From the NCBI RefSeq assembly GCF_023701745.1, contig NZ_JAJOZB010000001.1, positions 1,742,501 through 1,806,500 on the forward strand: a stretch of 64,000 nt of DNA. The letters run 5' to 3'. The translations under genes were made by a program, and so were the position numbers. How positions within the stretch are numbered: position 1 is the first letter of the stretch; the number at the start of each line of letters is the position of its first letter. This DNA comes from Streptomyces sp. RKAG293. GTDB lineage: Bacteria > Actinomycetota > Actinomycetes > Streptomycetales > Streptomycetaceae. This document shows positions 1-7,363 of this stretch, one piece after another. Below the pieces are notes generated by a model. That model searched no databases. It worked only from the letters and a program-made list of their open reading frames with translations, and had not been told where the DNA came from.

Positions 1-69
1 GAGGCGCTCAGCGATGTGGCCGCCGAGGGCGACGTCAAGGCCGGCGCCCCGCTCTTCGTCTGGCAGTAG
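1..69 (+). CDS. crr: PTS glucose-type IIA component, C-terminal end (partial)
   Basis: Only the last 22 codons are in the window. They end in KAGAPLFVWQ and a TAG stop, which resembles the C-terminus of glucose-type EIIA proteins. EIIA is a cytoplasmic phosphocarrier that takes phosphate from HPr and passes it to EIIB of a sugar permease. The ptsI gene starts 99 bases downstream on the same strand, and crr-ptsI is a known Streptomyces arrangement, which supports the call. The fragment is too short to judge active-site residues. Confidence 0.75.
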   Translation, partial: EALSDVAAEGDVKAGAPLFVWQ

Positions 70-168
70 TCCCCCGCATTACCGCTGTACCCCCAGGGGG
101 CGTCAACGAGGACGTCGGAAGAATCTGAGCGACGGCATCGATCGTCGCAGTGACCGGAGACAGGTGAG

Positions 169-1839
169 ATGGAGACAACGCTGCGAGGCGTCGGTGTCAG
201 CCACGGTGTGGCGATCGGCGAGGTACGGCACATGGGTACCGCTGTTCTGGAGCCCCCGGCCAAGCAGATCCCGGCGGAGGAGGCTCCGCGTGAGCAGGGC
301 CGTGCCCGGCAGGCCGTCGAGGCCGTGGCAGCCGACCTGATCGCGCGTGGGAACCTGGCCGGCGGTGAGGCCCAGCACGTGCTGGAGGCCCAGGCCATGA
401 TGGCCCAGGACCCCGAGCTGATGGCCGACGTCGAGCGCCGGATCGCGGTGGGCAGTTCCGCCGAGCGCGCCGTCTACGACGCTTTCGCCTCCTACCGTGC
501 GCTGCTGGCCAACGCGGGCGAGTACCTGGCCGGCCGGGTGGCCGACCTGGACGACGTCCGCAACCGCATCGTGGCCCGGCTGCTCGGTGTTCCGATGCCG
601 GGTGTGCCGGACAGCGACGAGCCGTATGTACTGATCGCCCGGGACCTGGCACCCGCGGACACCGCGCTGCTCGACCCGACCCTGGTCCTCGGCTTCGTCA
701 CCGAGGAGGGTGGCCCGACCAGTCACAGCGCGATCCTGGCGCGTGCCCTGGGTGTGCCGGCCGTGGTGGCGATGCCCGGCGCGGGTGAGATCGCCGAAGG
801 CACCGTCATCGCGGTGGACGGCAGCACCGGCGAGCTCTTCGTCAATCCGAGCGCCGAGAAGCGCGCGGAGCTGGAAGAGGCCGCCGCCGCTCGCAAGGCC
901 TCGCTGTCGGCGACCTCCGGTCCCGGCGCCACCTCCGACGGTCACAAGGTGCCGCTGCTCGCCAACGTGGGCGGTCCCGGCGATGTCCCCGCGGCGCTGG
1001 AGGCGGGCGCCGAGGGTGTGGGCCTGTTCCGCACCGAGTTCCTCTTCCTCGACGACTCCGCGAAGGCGCCGTCGGAGGAGAAGCAGATCGAGGCGTACCG
1101 CAAGGTCCTCGAAGCGTTCCCCGAGGGCCGGGTGGTCGTGCGCGTGCTCGACGCGGGCGCCGACAAGCCGCTGGACTTCCTCACCCCCGCCGACGAGCCG
1201 AACCCGGCGCTGGGTGTGCGGGGTCTGCGGTCGCTGCTGGAGCACCCCGATGTGCTGCAGACGCAGCTGCGGGCGCTGGCCAAGGCCGTTGAGGGCCTGC
1301 CGGTGTATCTCGAGGTCATGGCGCCGATGGTGGCCGACCGTATCGACGCCAAGGCGTTCGCCGACGCGTGCCGCGAGGCCGGTCTGCGGGCGAAGTTCGG
1401 CGCGATGGTCGAGATTCCCTCGGCGGCGCTTCGGGCGCGGTCGATCCTCCAGGAGGTCGAGTTCCTGTCGCTGGGCACCAACGACCTGGCGCAGTACACC
1501 TTCGCGGCCGACCGGCAGGTCGGCGCGGTCTCCCGGCTGCAGGACCCCTGGCAGCCCGCGCTACTCGACCTGGTGGCGGCGTCGGCCGACGCGGCCAAGG
1601 CCGAGGGCAAGAGCTGTGGTGTCTGTGGCGAAGCGGCGGCCGACCCGCTGCTGGCCTGTGTGCTCACGGGTCTGGGTGTGACGAGTCTGTCCATGGGTGC
1701 GGCGTCCATTCCTTATGTGCGCGCCACGCTCGCGAAGTACACGCTGGCGCAGTGCGAGCGGGCGGCGGCCGCCGCCCGGGCGACCGACACCGCTGACGAG
1801 GCGCGCCGCGCGGCGCAGGCGGTGCTGTCCGGCGAGTGA
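169..1839 (+). CDS. ptsI: PTS enzyme I (phosphoenolpyruvate-protein phosphotransferase)
   Basis: This 556-residue protein has the normal length of enzyme I. It transfers phosphate from phosphoenolpyruvate to HPr at the head of the sugar phosphotransferase system in the cytoplasm. The phospho-histidine motif GGPTSHSAILARALG places the active His at residue 186. The C-terminal PEP-binding TIM barrel shows GLFRTEFLF near residue 285 and a late SCGVCGEAAADP motif. The ATG at 169 follows an AGGTGAG ribosome site. The gene sits 99 bases after the EIIA gene and is closed by a strong hairpin at 1868. No HPr gene is present here. In Streptomyces this system takes up N-acetylglucosamine, which fits a chitinase gene 4 kb away, but that link is inference. 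Confidence 0.96.
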   Translation: METTLRGVGVSHGVAIGEVRHMGTAVLEPPAKQIPAEEAPREQGRARQAVEAVAADLIARGNLAGGEAQHVLEAQAMMAQDPELMADVERRIAVGSSAERAVYDAFASYRALLANAGEYLAGRVADLDDVRNRIVARLLGVPMPGVPDSDEPYVLIARDLAPADTALLDPTLVLGFVTEEGGPTSHSAILARALGVPAVVAMPGAGEIAEGTVIAVDGSTGELFVNPSAEKRAELEEAAAARKASLSATSGPGATSDGHKVPLLANVGGPGDVPAALEAGAEGVGLFRTEFLFLDDSAKAPSEEKQIEAYRKVLEAFPEGRVVVRVLDAGADKPLDFLTPADEPNPALGVRGLRSLLEHPDVLQTQLRALAKAVEGLPVYLEVMAPMVADRIDAKAFADACREAGLRAKFGAMVEIPSAALRARSILQEVEFLSLGTNDLAQYTFAADRQVGAVSRLQDPWQPALLDLVAASADAAKAEGKSCGVCGEAAADPLLACVLTGLGVTSLSMGAASIPYVRATLAKYTLAQCERAAAAARATDTADEARRAAQAVLSGE

Positions 1840-1867
1840 TCGCCGGCGTGTGTGGCCGATGCAGGTC

Positions 1868-1906
1868 CGAGGGGCGTTCCGCCGGTTTCCGGCGGAACGC
1901 CCCTCG
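1868..1906. terminator. Bidirectional hairpin terminator after ptsI
   Basis: A perfect inverted repeat with 18-base arms (1868-1885 and 1889-1906) and a 3-base TTT loop lies between two convergent genes, ptsI and the gene ending at 1923. No U-run follows, as is usual for Streptomyces terminators. Confidence 0.85.
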
Positions 1907-1922
1907 CTCGTCGGGGCACGCG

Positions 1923-2924
1923 TCAGTCGCGTGGCGCCTGCCGCAGCGGCAGGCCGGGCCGGTACGTGACGCCGGGTTCCGGGGGTACCGGTTCGCCGGT
2001 TTCGGCGTCGGTGCAGTAGGCGTTGAAGACTTCCGCCTCGGTGAGCGGTTGCGGCCAGCCGTCGCGCAGGGACCAGCCGCGTACCTCATCCCGTCCGTCG
2101 GCGCCGGTGGACCGGACGACGATGCCGCCGGGGGTGTCGCTGACGGCGGCCGCGGCGAGGACCGTGCAGAACACCAGGGCGTCGGCCTCCGCGAAGTGGA
2201 TCCGGCCCGACTCGGCGCGCTCCGTGGTGAGGACGGCGAGCAGCGGGGTGCCGTCGAGCGGCACGCTGCAGACGACGTGATGGATGCCGGTGCCGGCGGT
2301 TTCGATGAGTCCTGTCAGTGCCCGGGAGGCTAGTTCGAAGGCGGTGCTCGCGCGTTCACGGCCCCCGTCGGTGCGGCCTTCCGCGGCGGTGAGGACCTCG
2401 GTGGCGCGGTCCCAGGCCATCTGCCGGTCGGCCTCGTGGCCCAGCTGGGCGAGGAGTTGAGGCACCGGCTGCCCGCGGTACGGGATGCCGGGACCGCCCG
2501 CGGTGATGTCGGCGGTGTAGCGGGCGCGGGTGGCGGGGGCGTCCGGGTCCTGGCCGGTGTCGGCGCAGTACTCCGCGTACTCCCCGGGGTCGAAGAGGGT
2601 GACGGTGACGAACAGCCCCTGGGAGAGCAGCGCGCGCAGCAGGCCGTCCGTCTGCCGCAGGTACTGGGGATGGTCCTCGCACGGGAAGCCGCGGTAGCGG
2701 CGCATCGTGGCGAAGTCCCTTTCGCCGGCGAGCAGCGCGACGATGACGGGAGCTTCACGGCGCAGGGCGCGCCGCTGGCTCACCCGACGCGGAACAACGC
2801 CCCGTGAGCGGTCCTGTGCACGGTCCCTTGAGCGTTCCGGCGGGCGGCCGCCCGAGCGGTCCCGTGAACGGCCGCTCGTCCGGCCGGTGTTCCTGTTCTT
2901 CTTCCCGTTCCCGGTGTGTGCCAT
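1923..2924 (-). CDS. Conserved hypothetical protein with Arg/Ser-rich N-terminus
   Basis: This 333-residue protein is not recognised. The first 50 or so residues are a low-complexity basic tract of repeated R-D-R-S and P-E-R-S units, probably disordered, and the underlying DNA is a degenerate repeat of about 20 bases. The rest looks like a soluble alpha/beta domain with no catalytic motif that I can name and no membrane segment. The ATG at 2924 has a GAGGGGGA ribosome site close upstream. It begins 21 bases after the MFS gene on the same strand, so the two are probably one operon. Its function is unknown. Confidence 0.7.
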   Translation of the reverse strand: MAHTGNGKKNRNTGRTSGRSRDRSGGRPPERSRDRAQDRSRGVVPRRVSQRRALRREAPVIVALLAGERDFATMRRYRGFPCEDHPQYLRQTDGLLRALLSQGLFVTVTLFDPGEYAEYCADTGQDPDAPATRARYTADITAGGPGIPYRGQPVPQLLAQLGHEADRQMAWDRATEVLTAAEGRTDGGRERASTAFELASRALTGLIETAGTGIHHVVCSVPLDGTPLLAVLTTERAESGRIHFAEADALVFCTVLAAAAVSDTPGGIVVRSTGADGRDEVRGWSLRDGWPQPLTEAEVFNAYCTDAETGEPVPPEPGVTYRPGLPLRQAPRD

Positions 2925-2945
2925 GGCTCCCCCTCGGCGCGACGA

Positions 2946-4265
2946 TCAGTTGTCACTCACCGTAATCGGAGACACTGACAATCCGGACGGGTTGGTCACC
3001 GGCCGTGTGGAGTCGAGGCGCCGCAGCACCATGCGCTTCTGCAGGAACGCGGTGCCGGCGAGGGCCGTGCCGAGGCCGAGCCAGCCGAGCGGCCCCGCCG
3101 CGATGACCGCGGTCGTCATGATCAGCGGTCCCGCGGCGCGTTCGGCGGACTGGGCCAGTCCGTGCACCCCGACGTACGCGCCCTGCGCGTCGTCCGGGGC
3201 GAGGGCCACGGACAGTTCCCACGAGACGGTGGCCTGGTACATCTCCACGAAGGTGAAGGCGACCGCGGCGACGAGCATCGCGGTGGTGGCGGCCCAGCGG
3301 TCGTCGACGACGGAGGCGGCCACGGCGGCTCCGCCGAGGAAGTAGCAGGCGGCGACGTGGCGCAGGGTCCTGGCGGCGAGGCGCGGGGTGCGGCCGTGGC
3401 GGGAGAGCCGGACCTGGAAGAGCACCACGACGACGGTGTTGATGACGAAGAGCAGGGCGGCGAGCCCGTGCGGGGCGGTGGTGGCGCTGATGATCCACAG
3501 CGGCATGCCGACGCGCAGTACCGAGCCGTCGAGGAAGAGCAGGGCGTCGGTGGCGGCGTAGCCGAGGTAACCGCGGTCGCGCCACGGGCCGGCGGGCGAT
3601 GCCGGGGGGACGGCGGCCGCGGCCGGGCGCTTCGTGGCGGACGAGGCCACCGTCCGGGTGGCGGACGGTGGTTCGGCGCAGCGGGCGACGAGTACGGCGA
3701 CGACGCAGAAGGACAGTCCGTCGGCGAGCAGGAGGCCGCGGTAGACGGTGGCGCTGCCGAAGGCGAGGCCGACCGAGGCGCCGAGGCCGCCGAGGGTGTA
3801 GCCGACGTTGACGACGGTGCGCTGGACCGCCTGGTAGCGGGACCGGTCGGGGCCGGCGACGCGGGCGGCGTAGAGCTTGGTGAGCACGGAGGCGGAGCGT
3901 TCGCCGAAGCTGCCGAGCGCCACCAGGGGCAGCAGTTGCCAGAAGCCGTGGGCGGCGAGCATCAGCAGGCCGGAGGCGGCGCGCAGGAGTTGGACGGCGA
4001 GCAGCAGCCGGGTGAGGGGGAAGCGGTCGGCGAGCCGGCCGGCGACGGGTGAACCGGCGATGCCGACGGCGCCGGCCAGGCCCATCAGCAGACCGATCCG
4101 GCTCGCGCTGAGGTCCGCGACGACCAGGAAGTACAGCGCCGTGACACTCAGCCAGAGACCGGACCCGGTCTTGTCCACGAAGTTGATCCAGAGCATCCGG
4201 CGGCCGTCTGGCCCTCCCGGAATCCGTGCCGCCATCCCTGTCCCCGTCCCCGGTCGCTTCCGCAC
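2946..4265 (-). CDS. MFS transporter
   Basis: A 439-residue hydrophobic protein with about 10-12 predicted membrane segments, including a cytoplasmic-loop motif of the A type (GRLADRFPLTR) near residue 95, as in major facilitator exporters. The substrate cannot be told from sequence. The GTG at 4265 is favoured as start because AAGGGGGA lies 5-8 bases upstream; an ATG at 4235 is possible. The gene is divergent from a MocR-type regulator, and its ribosome site overlaps the -35 box of that gene, so a shared control region is likely. I infer that the regulator controls this transporter. Confidence 0.85.
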   Translation of the reverse strand: MRKRPGTGTGMAARIPGGPDGRRMLWINFVDKTGSGLWLSVTALYFLVVADLSASRIGLLMGLAGAVGIAGSPVAGRLADRFPLTRLLLAVQLLRAASGLLMLAAHGFWQLLPLVALGSFGERSASVLTKLYAARVAGPDRSRYQAVQRTVVNVGYTLGGLGASVGLAFGSATVYRGLLLADGLSFCVVAVLVARCAEPPSATRTVASSATKRPAAAAVPPASPAGPWRDRGYLGYAATDALLFLDGSVLRVGMPLWIISATTAPHGLAALLFVINTVVVVLFQVRLSRHGRTPRLAARTLRHVAACYFLGGAAVAASVVDDRWAATTAMLVAAVAFTFVEMYQATVSWELSVALAPDDAQGAYVGVHGLAQSAERAAGPLIMTTAVIAAGPLGWLGLGTALAGTAFLQKRMVLRRLDSTRPVTNPSGLSVSPITVSDN

Positions 4266-4275
4266 CCGTTCCCCC

Positions 4276-4312
4276 TTGACGCCGTCTTTGTATCAATACA
4301 TACTTGCGAATG
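4276..4312 (+). promoter_or_regulatory. Promoter with GTAT-N2-ATAC dyad for the MocR-type gene
   Basis: TTGACG (4276-4281) and CATACT (4299-4304) are separated by exactly 17 bases, close to the housekeeping sigma consensus. The transcript start would fall at about 4311-4312, on the GTG codon itself, so the mRNA is probably leaderless. A dyad TGTAT-CA-ATACA (4289-4300) sits between the boxes and touches the -10, where a GntR-family protein could block its own promoter. Confidence 0.6.
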
Positions 4313-5640
4313 TGGCAACACAATATGCGATCAGTGGTACGACCGCCAAGGGCATTGCCGCGTCCGTCGAGCGGGCGGTGGCGGACGGCTCGCTGCCGCC
4401 CGGCAGCGCCATGCCGCCGGTGCGCAGGCTCGCCGAGGATCTCGGGGTCAGTCCTGGCACCGTGGCCACGGCCTACAAGGAGTTGCGGCAGCGCGGCATC
4501 GTGCTGACCCGGGGGCGCGGCGGGACGGTGGTCGCCGAGGCCCCCGCCGTCGGGACCAGTGGCTCGCGCCGCCCGCCGAAGACCCCGGACGGCGTACGGA
4601 GCCTGGCCGGCGGCCACCCCGATCCGGCGTTCCTGCCCGATCTGGTGCCGCCGTCCCGGGTGACGCCGGGGCCCGGGTCGCACCGGACCTCGCCCCGGAT
4701 GCCGGAACTGGAGGCGGTGGCCCGCCGCTGGTTCGAGCGCGACGGCGTACCGGCCGGGCACGTGACGTTCGCCCATGGCGCGCTGGACTGCGTCGGCCGG
4801 CTGCTCTCGGCCGAACTGCGGCCGGGCGACGCCGTGGCGATGGAGGACCCGGGCTTCCACCGGCTGCTGGACCTCGCCCCGGCGCTGGGGCTGCGCATCG
4901 TTCCGGTGGCGGTGGACGAGGAGGGGATGCGGCCGGAGGCGCTGCGGGCCGCGCTGCGCGCGGGGGCCAGGGCGGTGGTGTGCATGCCGCGCTCGCAGAG
5001 CCCGCTGGGCGCGTGCTTCTCCGAGCGGCGCCGGGCGGAGCTGCTGGCGGTGCTGACCGCCGCCCCCGAGGTCCTGGTCATCGAGGACGACTACACGGCG
5101 GACACCTCCGGGGTCCCGCTGCACTCCCTCACCACCGGCGGTCTCCCCCGCTGGGCGCAGGTCCGCACCGTGTCCAAGCATCTGGGCAGCGACCTGCGGT
5201 GGGCCGCGCTCGCCTGCGACGAGACGTCGCTCGCCCGGCACGACGGGCTGCTGCTGCTCACCTCGGGCTGGGTGAGCCATGTGCTGCAGGAGACGGTGCT
5301 GCGGCTGCTGACGGATCCGGCGACGGCGGCGCTGGTGGCGCGGGCCGAGACCGCGTACACCGCCCGCCGGGAGGCGCTGATCGGCGAACTGGGGCGGCGC
5401 GGGATCACCGCGCACGGGCGCAGCGGGCTGAACGTCTGGGTGCCGGTCAGGGACGAGTCGGCGGTGGTCAACGGGCTGCGGTCGCACGGGTGGTGGGTCG
5501 CGGGCGGCGCCCGGTTCCGTACCGCGTCGGCGCCCGGGGTGCGGATCACCACGGCAGCCCTGCCGGTGGCGGACGCGGCCCGGCTGGCGGGCGACTTCGC
5601 GGCGGTGCTGGGTGAGTCGGAGAGCACCTACGGAGGTTGA
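4312..5640 (+). CDS. MocR-type GntR/aminotransferase transcription regulator
   Basis: A 442-residue protein. Its N-terminal winged-helix domain (about residues 10-75; PPVRRLAEDLGVSPGTVATA) is of the GntR type. It is followed by a fold-type I aminotransferase domain with IEDDY and a PLP-binding lysine, K289, in SKHLGSDLR. MocR regulators use PLP and an amino compound as effector to control adjacent genes. The start is chosen at GTG 4312 because a good promoter places transcription there and there is no ribosome site; the reading frame stays open far upstream, but that stretch overlaps the MFS gene. The divergent MFS gene is the likely target. Confidence 0.88.
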   Translation: MATQYAISGTTAKGIAASVERAVADGSLPPGSAMPPVRRLAEDLGVSPGTVATAYKELRQRGIVLTRGRGGTVVAEAPAVGTSGSRRPPKTPDGVRSLAGGHPDPAFLPDLVPPSRVTPGPGSHRTSPRMPELEAVARRWFERDGVPAGHVTFAHGALDCVGRLLSAELRPGDAVAMEDPGFHRLLDLAPALGLRIVPVAVDEEGMRPEALRAALRAGARAVVCMPRSQSPLGACFSERRRAELLAVLTAAPEVLVIEDDYTADTSGVPLHSLTTGGLPRWAQVRTVSKHLGSDLRWAALACDETSLARHDGLLLLTSGWVSHVLQETVLRLLTDPATAALVARAETAYTARREALIGELGRRGITAHGRSGLNVWVPVRDESAVVNGLRSHGWWVAGGARFRTASAPGVRITTAALPVADAARLAGDFAAVLGESESTYGG

Positions 5641-5669
5641 CGGGTCATCAGTGACTCCGGTCGTGAACC

Positions 5670-5727
5670 TTGACGTGCACCTGGTGGTCAAGTATTCACG
5701 TACTGGGCGGCATTGGTACAGACCTAT
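5670..5727 (+). promoter_or_regulatory. Chitinase promoter with DasR/chitinase-repeat-like operator
   Basis: TTGACG (5670-5675) and TATTCA (5693-5698) are 17 bases apart. Just downstream, 5712-5727 reads ATTGGTACAGACCTAT. Its core TGGTACAGACCT differs at one base from TGGTCCAGACCT, the direct repeat known from Streptomyces chitinase promoters, and resembles the DasR site. Only one copy is visible. It lies between the likely transcript start and the ribosome site, a position suited to repression. Confidence 0.6.
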
Positions 5728-5738
5728 GGGAGTCCAGT

Positions 5739-7307
5739 ATGCGAAGATCCCTCACGCTCGTCCTGGCACTGTTCGGGACGCTCGTCCTCTTCCTCACGCC
5801 GCCCGCCGCCGCGGCGGGCGGCGCCTCGGCGGTGTTCGGCAAGACCTCCGACTGGGGCTCGGGCTACCAGGCCCAGTACCGGATCACCAACGGCGGCACC
5901 ACCACCCTGACCAGCTGGAAGGTCGAGTTCGACCTGCCGTCGGGAAGCAGTGTCGGCAGCTACTGGGACGCGCTGCTCACCAAGAACGCCTCGCACTACA
6001 CGTTCACCAACCGGGACTACAACGGCACCCTGGCCCCCGGCGCGTCGGCGGTCTTCGGCTGGGTCGCCGCCGGATCGGGCACTCCGGCCAACTGCCTGCT
6101 GAACGGCGGCTCCTGCGAGGCGGGTCCGCCCGACACCACCGCCCCCTCGGTGCCCGGCGGCGTCACCGTCGGCTCGGCCACCGGCTCCTCGCTCACCGTG
6201 CGGTGGACGGCCTCCACCGACGACTCCGGTTCGGTCGCCGGCTACGAGGTCTCCCGGGACGGCGCCGCACCCGCGGCCGTGACCGGCACCTCGTACACCG
6301 CCACCGGGCTGCAGCCCACCACCGGCTACAGCTTCCGGGTCCGGGCCAAGGACGCCGCGGGCAACACCTCCGCCTACAGCGCGGCCGTCAGCGGCACCAC
6401 GACCACCGGCGGCGGCCCCGGCCCGGGCCCCGGCGCTGTGCACACCGCCCCGTATGTCGACATGGGTGCCTGGCCGACGCCGAGCATGCCCGCCATGGCC
6501 ACCGCGAGCGGATTGAAGAGCTTCACCATGGCCTTCATCACCGCCTCCAGCTGCAAGGCCATGTGGTTCAACGCCTATGACCCGCGCGCCGGCTGGGCCA
6601 AGGACCAGGTCGACGCCATCCGGGCGGGCGGCGGCGACGTGAAGATCTCCTTCGGCGGCGCCTCCGGATCGGAGCTCGCCCAGGCCTGCTCCACCGTCGA
6701 CTCGCTGTACGCCGAGTACGACGCCGTCGTCACCGCGTACGGCCTGACCTACGCCGACTTCGACATCGAAGGGGCGGCGACCGCCGACCCCGCCTCCATC
6801 AACCGCCGTTCGCAGGCGCTGGCCCGGCTCCAGCAGGCGCACCCCGGGCTGCGGATCTCGCTCACCCTGCCGGTGCTGCCCGAGGGTCTGACGGCCGACG
6901 GGATCACCATCGTGAAGTCTGCGCGCGACGCGGGCGTCACCCTCGACGCCGTCAACGTCATGGCCATGGACTACTACCGCGCCACGGACTACGGTGATGC
7001 GGCCGTCCAGGCGGCGCAGAGCACCCAGGCGCAGCTCAAGACCCTGTACCCCGACAGGACCGACGCCCAGCTGTGGGCGATGACCGGCGTCACCCCGATG
7101 CTCGGCCAGAACGACGACGGGCACCTCTTCGACCAGGCCGACTCCCGGCAGCTCGTGTCGTTCGCCCAGGGCAAGCACCTGGGGATGCTCGGCTTCTGGG
7201 AGGAGACCCGCGACCGCAACGCCTGCAACGGGGCGTTGTACCTGTGCACCAACGTCCCGCAGTCGCCCTACGAGTTCTCGAAGATCTTCGCCCAGTACAC
7301 CGGGTGA
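5739..7307 (+). CDS. Secreted GH18 chitinase with CBM2 and FnIII domains
   Basis: A 522-residue exported enzyme that hydrolyses chitin. A signal peptide covers about residues 1-25. It is followed by a family 2 carbohydrate-binding module (about 26-125), a fibronectin type III domain (about 130-220) and a GPGPG linker. The GH18 catalytic domain (about 230-522) carries DFDIE, with D340, D342 and the catalytic acid E344. The ATG at 5739 is chosen for its signal peptide and the GGGAG ribosome site at 5728; an upstream in-frame start would bury the signal. The DasR-like operator upstream suggests control by amino-sugar availability, in line with the PTS genes nearby. The module order is typical of Streptomyces chitinases. 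Confidence 0.93.
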   Translation: MRRSLTLVLALFGTLVLFLTPPAAAAGGASAVFGKTSDWGSGYQAQYRITNGGTTTLTSWKVEFDLPSGSSVGSYWDALLTKNASHYTFTNRDYNGTLAPGASAVFGWVAAGSGTPANCLLNGGSCEAGPPDTTAPSVPGGVTVGSATGSSLTVRWTASTDDSGSVAGYEVSRDGAAPAAVTGTSYTATGLQPTTGYSFRVRAKDAAGNTSAYSAAVSGTTTTGGGPGPGPGAVHTAPYVDMGAWPTPSMPAMATASGLKSFTMAFITASSCKAMWFNAYDPRAGWAKDQVDAIRAGGGDVKISFGGASGSELAQACSTVDSLYAEYDAVVTAYGLTYADFDIEGAATADPASINRRSQALARLQQAHPGLRISLTLPVLPEGLTADGITIVKSARDAGVTLDAVNVMAMDYYRATDYGDAAVQAAQSTQAQLKTLYPDRTDAQLWAMTGVTPMLGQNDDGHLFDQADSRQLVSFAQGKHLGMLGFWEETRDRNACNGALYLCTNVPQSPYEFSKIFAQYTG

Positions 7308-7314
7308 GGGCGGC

Positions 7315-7348
7315 GCCGTGCTGACGCGGTCGGCCGCGTCAGCACGGC
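7315..7348. terminator. Bidirectional terminator between chitinase and acetoacetyl-CoA synthetase
   Basis: Perfect 15-base arms (7315-7329 and 7334-7348) enclose a TCGG tetraloop. The hairpin lies 7 bases after the chitinase stop, between convergent genes. Confidence 0.88.
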
Positions 7349-7363
7349 ACTCGCCGTCAGGCC

